Assembly: GCF_001885215.1 (NCBI RefSeq)
Contig: NZ_CP018091.1
Span: 1 to 64,000, forward strand
DNA length: 64,000 bases
Reading direction: 5' to 3'
From: Synechococcus sp. SynAce01
GTDB lineage: Bacteria; Cyanobacteriota; Cyanobacteriia; PCC-6307; Cyanobiaceae
Positions 26,125 through 35,790 of the stretch are shown piece by piece. Positions within the stretch are counted from its first letter, which is position 1; each line of letters begins with the position of its first letter. The notes beneath the pieces are model-generated. The model was not told the origin of the DNA and ran no database searches. It saw nothing but the letters and a program-made list of their open reading frames with translations. The translations under genes and the position numbers were made by a program.

Positions 26125-28347
26125 TCATTCCACACTCAGATACGGCGAACCCTGGCCAGTGAAAGTAACCACTACCCGTTTTTTGGCGCGAGTGGCTGCA
26201 ACGTGCAGGAGGGAGCGTTCCTGTTGCTCGAATTGCTCCCGTGAGATCTGGTCAGGTCGGCGATTGAGTATGTAGCGGTAGGGCATCTGGTCGCTATCGA
26301 GCCCTGGGATGAACATCTGATCGAACTCCAGGCCTTTGACCCGGTGCATGGTTGCTAGGCGCAGGGCTGGATCACTCGGGTCATCGGATTCGCTGGCCTT
26401 GATCACACGGGTGGCGAAGCCTTCCCGTTCCAGCAGGCCGTTGAGCTTCTCGACCGCTTTCTGAGTGCGAGCGGTCACGCAGGTGCCCGACAGGCTGCCC
26501 TGCTCCTGCTGGATCTGACGCAGTTTTTCGACAAGGAAGCGCTGCTCGTCGGCCGGATCCTCAAAGCCCTGCACGAGCGGGTGTTCGCCGTGAAGCAGCG
26601 ATCGGTAGTCACTGGCGGGGTCGCTGCCGCCGTCGAGATCGTCGAAGTCGAGCCCCTGGAGCACGGCCGTGGCCCAGGCGCGCGTTTCCTCGGTGGTGCG
26701 GTAGTTGATGCGCAGCTTGCGGGAGCGGCCACGGATCTCGACACCGCAGCGGCTGAGCACCACAGGTTTGCCATAAATGCGCTGGTGGGGATCGCCGACG
26801 ATGAACAGGTCGTCTGCGTGCTGCTCACCGGCCAGGGCACGAATGAGGCGGAATGAGGCAACATCGAGATCCTGCGCCTCATCCACCACCACTGCGGTGA
26901 ACAAGGGGGCTTGGGCGGCGTTGGACAACAGGTCAGCCGCGGCCTGTTTGGCCTCCTCGGGCTCCCACAGCCCGCGCTGGCGGAACTCAGCCCGCAGGGC
27001 ATCGAACACTGGCCAGATCTGGGCGCGGTTTTGCCGCGTGAGGCGAGTGCCGCGGCCGACACGGCGTGCCATCAGGTAGTCATCGCGGGTGCGGCAGCCA
27101 TTGGCCAACACCACTTCCTGCCACTCCTCGCTGTAGAAGTTCTCATCAAGCCCGAGGGTGGTGTCGGCGACATCCATGGCCAGGCTCCAGCACGAGTCGC
27201 GGGCCTGATCGTCAAACACCCGAACCTGCAGGCCCTGGTTCTTGAGGAAGTTCATCACCCAGCCATCGAGATGAATCACCTCGATGCGCTGCAGGGCCTC
27301 GGTGCTGCAGATCTTGGTGAGGTTGCTGCGGATGTCGGTGGCGAGGTTGCGCGTGAAGGTGGTGAACAGCACCCGGCCAGGCTCACCGGCATCGGCAAGC
27401 CGCTGGGCCAGCCAGGCGGTGCGATGCATGGCCACAACGGTTTTGCCAGTACCGGCACCACCCAGCACCCTCACCGGACCGTTCCAGTGTCGATCCACCA
27501 ACTTGCGCTGGCTGGGGTGCAGAAACACCCTCCACTGCTCCAGCGGCGCCGAGAGCATGGCTTCGAGCACTTCGTCGTCGGTGATCACGAGGAAGTGGGC
27601 CTGGCTCTCGGGGGTCTGCAGAGCTGTGGCCACATCGCTGGGGTCGATGTGGGCCGGCCTTTGCCGCTCGAGCTCCTCAATCACCGCCTCGATCGGCTTG
27701 CCATCGGCCAGGAGAATGAGGCCATCGACGCAGTCCTGGGGGAGCCACTCGATCAGCCGTGCCAGGGCCTCGTCATTTCCAACGGCCCGTACGGCTGGCA
27801 GGAGAGCTTCTGGCACACCGAGCACCATCAAGTCGTCGTTGCTGCAGGCTGAGAAGAGGCCCGTCTGCCCGTTGCTGTCTCCGCGAGCTGTGGCTGGCGT
27901 CATTGGCAGCTCTGGGGCCGGTGCCGTTGTGGGTTCAGAGCTTGGGAGGGAAGCTGGCGCTGGACTGCCAGCGTTTGTTTCGCCCACCGCCGTTTCGGCT
28001 GCCTCCACATCCACCACCTGCAGAGCACCGGAGACGCGGTTGACGTGACAGGTTCGGCGACGGGCCCACTGGTAGGCGTCGTCGTGCTTATCGATCCAGA
28101 GCAAGACATAGGTGTTGCCTTGCTCCGGTGCGCTGACGATGCAGCGGATGTCCTGATCAACACGCAGGGAGCGGATCATCGGATCCTTGCCACCTTCGAT
28201 GCGCTCGTAGTTCAAGCCCGGACTGCGGGGATTGTTGCGGAACTTGGAGATGAAGGTGGCAGCCTTACTGCGCCCTTTCTCGGGCAGCTTGTTGAGCGCC
28301 TTGAGGAAGTCGCTGGAGATGGCAACGGTGAGGCGGGTGTCGCTCAT
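26125..28347 (-). CDS. RelE/ParE-like domain fused to UvrD-type superfamily 1 helicase
   Basis: A 740-residue fusion. Residues 1-110 have a RelE/ParE toxin fold pattern (FLKALNKLPEKGRSKAATFI, SLRVDQDIRCIVS, YVLLWIDKHDDAY). A variable linker follows (about 115-260), then a UvrD-like helicase: Walker A GGAGTGKTVVAMHRTAW near 299, motif II VVVDEAQDLD near 490, motif V LATMHRVKGLEFD, and motif VI SLLHVAATRAKKRV near the C-terminus. It overlaps the 2199-residue helicase gene by 4 bases (ATGA), so the two are translated together. A role as a DNA-processing partner in anti-phage defence is inferred. Confidence 0.85.
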   Translation of the reverse strand: MSDTRLTVAISSDFLKALNKLPEKGRSKAATFISKFRNNPRSPGLNYERIEGGKDPMIRSLRVDQDIRCIVSAPEQGNTYVLLWIDKHDDAYQWARRRTCHVNRVSGALQVVDVEAAETAVGETNAGSPAPASLPSSEPTTAPAPELPMTPATARGDSNGQTGLFSACSNDDLMVLGVPEALLPAVRAVGNDEALARLIEWLPQDCVDGLILLADGKPIEAVIEELERQRPAHIDPSDVATALQTPESQAHFLVITDDEVLEAMLSAPLEQWRVFLHPSQRKLVDRHWNGPVRVLGGAGTGKTVVAMHRTAWLAQRLADAGEPGRVLFTTFTRNLATDIRSNLTKICSTEALQRIEVIHLDGWVMNFLKNQGLQVRVFDDQARDSCWSLAMDVADTTLGLDENFYSEEWQEVVLANGCRTRDDYLMARRVGRGTRLTRQNRAQIWPVFDALRAEFRQRGLWEPEEAKQAAADLLSNAAQAPLFTAVVVDEAQDLDVASFRLIRALAGEQHADDLFIVGDPHQRIYGKPVVLSRCGVEIRGRSRKLRINYRTTEETRAWATAVLQGLDFDDLDGGSDPASDYRSLLHGEHPLVQGFEDPADEQRFLVEKLRQIQQEQGSLSGTCVTARTQKAVEKLNGLLEREGFATRVIKASESDDPSDPALRLATMHRVKGLEFDQMFIPGLDSDQMPYRYILNRRPDQISREQFEQQERSLLHVAATRAKKRVVVTFTGQGSPYLSVE

Positions 28348-31300
28348 GGGGCTGCTGGGGTGTGGAGGTCAGTAGCAGTCGTGGACGGAAGAGCGAGCGC
28401 GATCGCTTCAGCGGTGCTTTCGGGTGGATCATCTGTGCACCAGCAGCACCAACCGGCGTTCTCAAAGGCTGCTCGGTCGTCTGGCTCAGCAATGAGCGCC
28501 AGCTGGTGATCGGGCCAGGCCAGCTCGGCTTGGGCCAGCACCTCACCTTTGCTGCCTTCCAGTTCAAAGCCCGCCATTGGCAGTGGGATGGGCGGCTCGG
28601 ATGCGTCGGACCTGGAGGCCAACTGGCGTAGGACTTGGAGCACGGTCTGCACGCTGGGGATCGCCAGCTGCTCGAGCTCCTTCCAGGCGGCCTCGTCGGC
28701 TGCACCCGGGGTTGCGCCGGCTGACAGAGCGCGTTGGCCGCCGTCCACCCACACCTGATAAGGGTCGATGGCGGCTGCCTGCTCGGCACCGCCCCAGCCT
28801 GGGGTGGAGAGCAGCAGATGGGGCAGGAACTGGAAGAGATTGGCTTGCCGCAGCCATTCCCGCCAGGCGGCCTGCTGCTGCTGGTCGGTGGCAGCAGGCT
28901 CGGGCTGGAAGTGGATGGCGCGGAAGCTGGCGGCAGGGTGGTGCTGCTGGTGAAGATCCAGATCCGCGAGGTTGAGGGCCTCAAGGCCTGGAGCGATCGG
29001 AAGCCGCTGGCCCATGGCCTGCCCAGCCGCTGATTGTTGCCACTCGTCCACATGGGCCCTGAGCTGGAGCGCCTCAATGGCCGTGCTGAGCTCCGGTGCG
29101 TGAAGCGGGGTGCGGGCGAGCTGGGCCTGGACAAATTGGTGGGCCAGGCCCTGCCACCAGCGCTCTGAGGGGTTGAGCAGGTAGGCCATCAGCAGCTGCA
29201 GGCTGCTGGCCGTCTGGGCCTGGCGGGCGCTGTCGAAGGGAAAGCAGTCGGGGAGCTTGAGCTGTTGGAGCAGAGGCTTCGGCCACCAGTGCAGATAGAG
29301 CTCCGGTTTGGTAGTGAAGGTGGGGTGAACTCCGAGGGCCAGGCCGTTGGGCTCCAGCTGGTCTTGGCCGCTGGGGAGCTTCTCGACCACGTCAGCCCAG
29401 CTGAGGCCCCAGAACATGTAACGCCCGCTGCGTTGCAGCGCCATGCGCTGCCCGGCATCGGTGGCCAGTCGGCCGCGGTGGTACTCCCAGCCATCGGTGT
29501 AGATGGCGATCGGCTTACCGCCGGCGGTGGGAGTGAGCAGGAAGTCGGCCCGGGAGTAGACATCCACCCCTTCGCTGGGGGAGAGGGGCACTTGCTGCTC
29601 CAGCTTCCAGCTCACCACGTGGGTACCGGCGCTGAGGCTGAGAAGGAAGCCCTTGCGACCATGAATCAGGTCGTCCTGGAGCCGCACGGTCACCCCCTCG
29701 GGTGCTCCCTTGCCCTCGCGCAACTTGTCGATGAACCGCAGCTCGAGTTCGCTTTCGGCGCGGGTGTTGATCACCACCTCCGAGAGGCTGCGCTGGCTGG
29801 GCTGGAGATCGCCCCAGCGTTTGAGGATGGCCTGGAGCTGCTCGATGGCGCGGCGTTTACTCGTGCGCAGCCGATCGAAGCGCTGGCGGTAGAGAAAGAT
29901 GCAGCGATAGCAGCCATCACTGCAGGGGCAGGCCTGGAGCGATTGCAGTGATCCTGCGAAGACCGCTTTGAGGTCTTGGCCGCCGGCCTCCATCAGCTGG
30001 CGCACGTAACCGGTACCGCCGGGCACCGAATCAAACAGGTAGAGGAAGGTTTTGCGTTGCTGGCTGCCGGGTTGGGGCTCCTCTGCCACCGCCGACTGCA
30101 GGTGATCCACCTTGCCGCCAAAGCGGTGGCGCAGGCCCAAGTGCAGGGCCCCCACGAAGGAGGGCTGTCCGGCCTCATCCCAGAAGTTGGCGCCGGGTAG
30201 GAGAAAACGCAGCGCCTCTGAGTTGAACTCCCTGTACATGAACAGTTGCTGATTCACCTGAGCGGCGGCGGGCTTGTCGCGGTAGCGGCAGCCCCAGGTG
30301 TGGTTGCTGGCCTTGGCAGGGCCGCGCTGCACCTTGCCGCAGCTGCTGCAGAGCTCGAAGCCCCGCACCTTGAGGCCCTTGCCGGCGATGGTGTGGGTCT
30401 GGCCGACGGGGGTGGGCTCGCCGAAGTTGATCTCGCGGAAGCTGCTGCTGGCCAGGTATTCCGCGCCGAAGGGAAAGTCCTCGTCCTCAATCGCCAGGGA
30501 GATTTCCCGCCGGCTTAGGTCGGGAAGGATCAGCAGCTGGCGGGTGAAGAACTGGGGGTTGCGCTCATCGCTGTCGTCGCCGAAGCGGCTGCGGGCATCT
30601 TCTGTGGTGGCCTGCACCTGACGGAGGCGGGCCATCTCCTTGACCTGGCCCTGATCGGCATAGCCACTGTGGCCGCAGCGTGGGCACTCCTTGCGGCCGA
30701 AGTCGTCGTCGGTTCCGCGGCAGGCGAAGGAGCAGGAGGGGCAGAAACGCCAGCGCTCGGGCCTGTTGAGGCTGGGGTCGACTTGATCGACCTTCACCCG
30801 CCGGCCCTGGGCATAAAACTGACCATCGGGCACCAGCTCGCGGATGGCGACAGCGGCAGGCCGTTCGTAGCTCAGTGTTGGCAGTTCCTCGCTGCTGCGG
30901 CCATCGGCTGAGCCACCCGAGCGGCTGGGCAGCCGTCGCCAGAGCACGGATTTGAGGGTGACGCCGGCCTCTGGGAAGGCGTAGTTGGGCAGGAAGCCCT
31001 CATCGGTGAGCATGGCCAGCAGGGGCCGGTTCTCCAGGTCTTTGCGGAGCTGGTTGAAGGCCTTGAGCTCTCGGTAGATCTCCGTTTTCGCCTCTCGTTC
31101 GGCCTCGGTGAGGGAGGCGTCGTCGCGGCCCGAGAGCTTCTTGAGCCTTTCGCGCAACTTTCGCGCCTCAGCGCCAAGACGTTTGCGCTCGGCGATCAAT
31201 TCCTCAAAGCGCTGGATCAGCTCGCTGGCGTAGGGAGCGCTCAACGGCGCTTCTCCCTGGGAGCGAATGATGCGCTGCAGCTCCTGTTGGGTGGAGTCAG

Positions 31301-34300
31301 CCAGCTGGTCGGGGAAGAGCTGCAAAAAGCGCTCCAACAACTCGCCCTGATGGGCCTGGCACCACTGCAGCCAGGTGTAAGGGAAGGTGTCTGGAAGTCC
31401 TGCGTTGCCCGCCTTCTCGACCGCATCGAGGGCGGGTTTGAGCTGGCGAGGCAGGGCCTGGGCATCGATGCCGCTCTGCACCCAGCGATCCAGGGTGAAG
31501 GCGAGCAGCTGGCGCCGCAGGATGGCGGCAGCATCGAGATAGCAGCCCGGTGGGCTGACGCGGCCGCGCAGCATCGCCTCCGGCTCCGCGAAGAAGTAGA
31601 GGTCGTGGGGGGTGCCGGTGACGATGGTGCCGACCAGGGCATTGCCATCCCGGCGGCCGGCGCGGCCGATCCGCTGCAGGTAGTTGGCGGGCTCGGGCGG
31701 CACCGAGGCGAGCAGCACGGTGGAGAGATCGCCAATGTTGATGCCCATCTCCAGGGTAGAGGTGGCCGAGAGAAGGTTGGGATCGCTGCGGTATTGGCCG
31801 CGGATGAACTGGGTTTCGAGGCGCTCGCGATCCGGCCGTGGCAACAGGCCGGTGTGCTCACGGGCGACGATGCGATACACGTCGCCGCGGCCATAGAGGC
31901 GGCGGTAGAGGGGCAGGCCGCCGCGGGGATCGGTGCGGTAATGGCCTGAGCAATGGCGTACCTCACAGGCCATCCCATCCCAGAGCGGCAGCTGCTGAGC
32001 CAGCACGCTCTGGCCATCACCGCAGCAGGTGCAGCGCAGCAGCTGAGGGGTGGCGCTGACCTGAACTGCGGGCGGTGGAATAGCCCAGATGCGCTCAGCG
32101 CCGCCGCGGGTTTCCTGCAGCAGGCCCGCGTCCAGCAGGGCCGCCACCACCGCGAGCAACACCTCTTTCTGCTGCTCGCTGTTGAGGCTCTGGCTGGGCT
32201 GCAGGGTGCGGCTGAGCCAGTGCTGGGCCCAGGTGGGGCGGCCCCCATCGCGCACCAGCTGCTCGAAGCCGCCCTTGCCGCGGTAGCTGGTGGGGAAGGT
32301 GGGGCGCGGGGCCGAAAACCCGAAGCGCGGCGTGTAGGGGATGCGGTTGAAGGGGTAGGTGTTGGTGCCGCCGGAGTGGAGGTATTCGCTGCCCTGGCCG
32401 CTGCGGCCGAAGAGCTCAGGAACGACGAGGGCACCGCGCTGGCGCCAGTGGTGCAACAGCCCCACGATCAGCTGCTCGAGCTGGTTGCTGCGGGCCTGGC
32501 GGAGAGGCTCGATTTCGTTCTGCAGGCGGGTGAGCAGCGCCGGCAGCAGCGCGTTGATGGCGGCGGGATCCACCGCCGCGGCCAGGGCACCGGCCTGCTC
32601 CACCGAAGAGCCCAGGCGTGAGCGGTAGCCGAATTCGGCGGCCACCTCCCAGCGCAGACGATCGCGCACCCAGCCCAGAAGACTGCCTTTGGGATTCAGC
32701 GACGGGATGTCCTGCTGCTGCAGGGCGTCCCACTCGCGCAGCCACTCCAGATCAGGGGGCAAGAAGGTGGCGGCGAAGTCGACTTCTTTGGGGAAGAGCT
32801 GCTGACCATCGGCGATCAGCTGCTCCTGCAACTGATCCAGACGCATCGCACTGCCAAAGTTGGTGCTGTGCTGTTGAACAGTGCGGGTCAGGGCAGTGCG
32901 CAGGGTGGTGCGATAGCCGCGGGCGGCGATGAACCCAGCCCGGTGGGCGGCGTTCTGTACCGAATCGCAGAAGGCCAGCAGCTTCTTATCTCCGTTGAAC
33001 GAGGAGGCGAACAGAGCGGCGCTCCAAGTGCTGGTGAGGCTGGCGGCGGAGGAACCGATCAGCAGCAGGCCCTGCTTGGCACTGCAGTAGGGGCAGTCGC
33101 GGCTGACGCGGGGGTGGTTGTGGTCATCGGTGGTTTTGCAGTCAGGCATCTCCACGGGCAGCAGCTCGGGGCTCTGGCAGTTTGGGCAGACCCCCTGGCC
33201 GCTGTCCGCTGGGGTGCTGCTGCTCTGGCTAGCCGTGGGGATGTCCTGCGCCCGATGGACCGACAGGCAGCTGGCGCAGAGCCGGTGCTCGCCTTGGCCC
33301 GTTGCCTGCGGAAAGAGATAGCGCAGTTCCGGGGCGCCGGAGAAGTAGGCCTTGTAGAAGGCCTTGAGGTTGGTGGCGCGATCGAGGCGGTTGCTGCCCT
33401 GGTGCAGGAGGGTGGAGGTCCAGCCCGTGGCGCCGCAGTCGCGGCAGTGCACCACCGGCAGGTGGGGGCTGCTGTCACCACCGGAGAGATCGTCGGAATG
33501 ACAGAGCTGGGGCTCGGCCTCCACCGAGGCCACCATGCGCTTGAGCTCCCGCAGCCACAGCTGCAGGCGCAGGTTGAGCCAGGGCACCACCACCTCGCGG
33601 CCATCGAGGAGAGTGGTGGTGCGGCGGGCGTGGGCCACCAGGGCGAGCAGGCTTTCCAGCAGCAGCACGCGGTAGCCACGCGGGAACTGATCACCCAGGC
33701 CCAGCTGGCGGGAGAAGCGCTCGAGCAGGGTTTCGATGGAGCAGGTGCCGGCGGCCTGGCGCACCAGGTTGTGGATGGCCGGGAGGGTGCCGAGCCTCTG
33801 GCCCAGGGCCAGGCGCCAGCTCTCAGCCTGGACATCACCGCCGGGCGTGGGCAGCAGGGTGTCTGCCAGCCAGAGCTGCGCCTGCTGGGCCAGGTAGGTC
33901 TGCGGGTTGGTGGCGTTGGCTGGATCGAGCTGCTGGATGGCCTCGACGCCGGGCAAGGGCAGGGCGAACAGGCCGCCGCTGTCCTCATCCCCGTAGGCGG
34001 TGTGGGCGGAAAAGAACTCCTCGGGCGTGAGCCGCTCCTCCTCGATCAGCGCCGCCGCCTCGAAGCTGCTCGAGAAGATCTGGCCGGCGTAGTGGAGCAT
34101 CGCCTCGCGGGATTCGGGGCCACCGAGGGTGGCGGAGGTGCCGACGCACACCAACGCATCGCCGGGGCAGTGGAGGCGATCACGCAGGCGGCGGATCAGA
34201 CAGGCCAGATCGGTGCCCTGGGCGCCATCGAAGGTGTGGAACTCATCCACCACCAGATAGCGCAGGGTGCTGGTGCCATCGGCAATGGGATGGTTGTGGG

Positions 34301-34943
34301 CCCAGAGGCCCTGCACATGGGGCTGGATGAGGAGGTAGTCGAGCTGCTTGTAATTGGTGAGCAGGATGTCGGGCGGCGCCTTGTGCAGGGCGTTCTTGTC
34401 GGTGATGACGCTGGTGGCGGTCATCGCCGCGGTGGGGCTTTCATCGGCAGCCCCGATGTAGAGACCTGCGCGCAGACCGGCCAGGGACGGGATGGAGTGG
34501 ATGAGATCGGCGATGCGCCGGGCCTGGTCGGTGGCCAGGGCATTCATCGGGTAGATGAGGATCGCCTTGATCCCCTTGCGGCCCTGGCTGTGCTGCTGGC
34601 GGCAGTGCTCGAGGATCGGCAGCAGGAAGCACTCGGTTTTGCCGGAGCCGGTGCCGGTGGCCACCAGGGTGTTGCGGGGTGTGCCGGGCAGCAGCCGATC
34701 GAAGGCCTTCTCCTGGTGGCGGTAGGGCGGAAAGGGCAGGGGGATGTGGGGAAACCAGTTGCGGCCGGAGCCTTCGTGGAAGGGCAGCGCGACGGAGATG
34801 TAGGGACCCTTGAGCAACCGCTCACGCTCGGCAAGGAAACGCTCGATCAGCCCTGTGAAGCCTGGAGTTGTGGGGTGAAAGGCCGTGCGGATGGCATCGG
34901 AAGCTACCTGCTCCAGCTCGCTAGCAACGACTGAGGGGAGCAA
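28344..34943 (-). CDS. Giant DUF1998 helicase with C-terminal Vsr-like nuclease, DruE-like
   Basis: An intact 2199-residue protein. The superfamily 2 helicase core has Walker A VATGTGSGKTE (about 95-103), DEFH box (233-236), LSATSTLEMGIN (about 1066) and QRIGRAGRR (about 1094). Cys-rich zinc sites follow near 1400 (CPSC...CPRC) and near 1545. The DUF1998 domain has DSVPGGTGYV and CPCSDGCYRC (about 1674). Near 1814, ADFLLTP and IYTDGWEYHRGR match the Vsr/DUF559-type nuclease fold. This layout is that of DruE, the common protein of Druantia systems; a fused DrmA-DrmB of DISARM is the alternative. It is the lead gene of the second half of the defence locus. Confidence 0.85.
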   Translation of the reverse strand: MLPSVVASELEQVASDAIRTAFHPTTPGFTGLIERFLAERERLLKGPYISVALPFHEGSGRNWFPHIPLPFPPYRHQEKAFDRLLPGTPRNTLVATGTGSGKTECFLLPILEHCRQQHSQGRKGIKAILIYPMNALATDQARRIADLIHSIPSLAGLRAGLYIGAADESPTAAMTATSVITDKNALHKAPPDILLTNYKQLDYLLIQPHVQGLWAHNHPIADGTSTLRYLVVDEFHTFDGAQGTDLACLIRRLRDRLHCPGDALVCVGTSATLGGPESREAMLHYAGQIFSSSFEAAALIEEERLTPEEFFSAHTAYGDEDSGGLFALPLPGVEAIQQLDPANATNPQTYLAQQAQLWLADTLLPTPGGDVQAESWRLALGQRLGTLPAIHNLVRQAAGTCSIETLLERFSRQLGLGDQFPRGYRVLLLESLLALVAHARRTTTLLDGREVVVPWLNLRLQLWLRELKRMVASVEAEPQLCHSDDLSGGDSSPHLPVVHCRDCGATGWTSTLLHQGSNRLDRATNLKAFYKAYFSGAPELRYLFPQATGQGEHRLCASCLSVHRAQDIPTASQSSSTPADSGQGVCPNCQSPELLPVEMPDCKTTDDHNHPRVSRDCPYCSAKQGLLLIGSSAASLTSTWSAALFASSFNGDKKLLAFCDSVQNAAHRAGFIAARGYRTTLRTALTRTVQQHSTNFGSAMRLDQLQEQLIADGQQLFPKEVDFAATFLPPDLEWLREWDALQQQDIPSLNPKGSLLGWVRDRLRWEVAAEFGYRSRLGSSVEQAGALAAAVDPAAINALLPALLTRLQNEIEPLRQARSNQLEQLIVGLLHHWRQRGALVVPELFGRSGQGSEYLHSGGTNTYPFNRIPYTPRFGFSAPRPTFPTSYRGKGGFEQLVRDGGRPTWAQHWLSRTLQPSQSLNSEQQKEVLLAVVAALLDAGLLQETRGGAERIWAIPPPAVQVSATPQLLRCTCCGDGQSVLAQQLPLWDGMACEVRHCSGHYRTDPRGGLPLYRRLYGRGDVYRIVAREHTGLLPRPDRERLETQFIRGQYRSDPNLLSATSTLEMGINIGDLSTVLLASVPPEPANYLQRIGRAGRRDGNALVGTIVTGTPHDLYFFAEPEAMLRGRVSPPGCYLDAAAILRRQLLAFTLDRWVQSGIDAQALPRQLKPALDAVEKAGNAGLPDTFPYTWLQWCQAHQGELLERFLQLFPDQLADSTQQELQRIIRSQGEAPLSAPYASELIQRFEELIAERKRLGAEARKLRERLKKLSGRDDASLTEAEREAKTEIYRELKAFNQLRKDLENRPLLAMLTDEGFLPNYAFPEAGVTLKSVLWRRLPSRSGGSADGRSSEELPTLSYERPAAVAIRELVPDGQFYAQGRRVKVDQVDPSLNRPERWRFCPSCSFACRGTDDDFGRKECPRCGHSGYADQGQVKEMARLRQVQATTEDARSRFGDDSDERNPQFFTRQLLILPDLSRREISLAIEDEDFPFGAEYLASSSFREINFGEPTPVGQTHTIAGKGLKVRGFELCSSCGKVQRGPAKASNHTWGCRYRDKPAAAQVNQQLFMYREFNSEALRFLLPGANFWDEAGQPSFVGALHLGLRHRFGGKVDHLQSAVAEEPQPGSQQRKTFLYLFDSVPGGTGYVRQLMEAGGQDLKAVFAGSLQSLQACPCSDGCYRCIFLYRQRFDRLRTSKRRAIEQLQAILKRWGDLQPSQRSLSEVVINTRAESELELRFIDKLREGKGAPEGVTVRLQDDLIHGRKGFLLSLSAGTHVVSWKLEQQVPLSPSEGVDVYSRADFLLTPTAGGKPIAIYTDGWEYHRGRLATDAGQRMALQRSGRYMFWGLSWADVVEKLPSGQDQLEPNGLALGVHPTFTTKPELYLHWWPKPLLQQLKLPDCFPFDSARQAQTASSLQLLMAYLLNPSERWWQGLAHQFVQAQLARTPLHAPELSTAIEALQLRAHVDEWQQSAAGQAMGQRLPIAPGLEALNLADLDLHQQHHPAASFRAIHFQPEPAATDQQQQAAWREWLRQANLFQFLPHLLLSTPGWGGAEQAAAIDPYQVWVDGGQRALSAGATPGAADEAAWKELEQLAIPSVQTVLQVLRQLASRSDASEPPIPLPMAGFELEGSKGEVLAQAELAWPDHQLALIAEPDDRAAFENAGWCCWCTDDPPESTAEAIALALPSTTATDLHTPAAP

Positions 34944-34944
34944 A

Positions 34945-35018
34945 GTGTGCTGCCGATTAAGAGATCATGTTAGCCGAGATCGTTGTTCTGCCAAAGGTTA
35001 TGAATAGATGCAGCACAC
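34945..35018 (-). promoter_or_regulatory. Promoter of the DruE-like operon, bracketed by an inverted repeat
   Basis: On the minus strand a -35 TTGGCA (34994-34989) and a -10 TAACAT (34972-34967) are separated by 16 bases, upstream of the ATG at 34943. The whole promoter lies between GTGTGCTGC (34945-34953) and its exact inverse GCAGCACAC (35010-35018). A repressor binding both arms could control the two-gene operon; the neighbouring Xre protein is a candidate. The assignment is by eye. Confidence 0.45.
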
Positions 35019-35037
35019 GTTTGAACCTGAAGAGTGA

Positions 35038-35790
35038 TCAGCAAGCAGCATTTGGTAGTTGTCCATTGATCAGAAACCGCGCACGCGGGTAGCGATGCAG
35101 CACGTTGTCGTCGTGGCACAGAAATGAAGTGTGGTCTGCTGTTACTTCAGCGGTGATGTCCACCTGATCAAAGGGGGTGGACTGAAACACCGATGGGGTG
35201 AAGACGCCTACCTGCACAAGTGCTTCGCTGGAACGGGCACTGAGGTACTCAAAGACCTCGACTCCCCGATCTCGAATCCATCCCCCCAGAAGCTGCGTGG
35301 ACTCGTAGTGAATCGGATCGCGGAGGGCGGCCTGGATGGCCACATCCGCAATGGCCTGCAGCTGCAATCCGCGGCGAGTCTGAATCACAACTGAAAACAG
35401 CGTCTGCCGCCGGAGAATCGGTGCCCTCGGAGGGTCGATCAACCCTTCCCAGAACAGCAGGGCGTAGTAGGCGCCTTCCACAAGTGAACCGCTGCGGCAG
35501 CGTGAGCCGTAGAACATCCCCCTCGTTTGGCGACTGCCGAAGCGCGAGCCATGCCGAAGCGGGGGATAGCGAAATGGCGTGGACAGGAGCGGATGGCTGG
35601 GAGCATCGGACCCGGAGGGTTGGAGCCGGGGCTTGCTGGTTTCCACCAATGCTTCCAGGCGTGCCAGCTGCTCGAGGTCATCAACCAACGGGCCAAGGCT
35701 ATCGATACCCTGCTGTTGCACCAGCCGCAGCACCGTTCCCTGCAGAGAAACCTCAGGTGCTGAAACTGCGATGGCGCGCAGACCCTCCAC
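35038..35790 (-). CDS. RES-domain toxin
   Basis: A 250-residue protein with a RES domain in its C-terminal 180 residues: FRYPPLRHGSRFGSRQTRGMFYGS, GSLVEGAYYALLFWEG, and a C-terminal YPRARFLING. Conserved Arg and Glu residues of these segments form the ADP-ribosyltransferase-like active site. RES toxins degrade NAD+ and stop growth. The N-terminal 70 residues are an extra helical part. It directly follows its antitoxin gene, with the ATG immediately after the antitoxin stop. Its place within a defence locus suggests an abortive-infection arm or a stabilising module. Confidence 0.85.
   Translation of the reverse strand: MEGLRAIAVSAPEVSLQGTVLRLVQQQGIDSLGPLVDDLEQLARLEALVETSKPRLQPSGSDAPSHPLLSTPFRYPPLRHGSRFGSRQTRGMFYGSRCRSGSLVEGAYYALLFWEGLIDPPRAPILRRQTLFSVVIQTRRGLQLQAIADVAIQAALRDPIHYESTQLLGGWIRDRGVEVFEYLSARSSEALVQVGVFTPSVFQSTPFDQVDITAEVTADHTSFLCHDDNVLHRYPRARFLINGQLPNAAC

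Noticed and set aside
32868-34934. A 688-codon open frame on the plus strand opposite the DruE-like gene
   Set aside because: Low-complexity Gly/Ala/Gln composition without domains; it mirrors the codon bias of the real minus-strand gene. The same holds for long frames opposite dnaA (46-1644), the ABC exporter (5315-6547) and the methylase (42779-44356).
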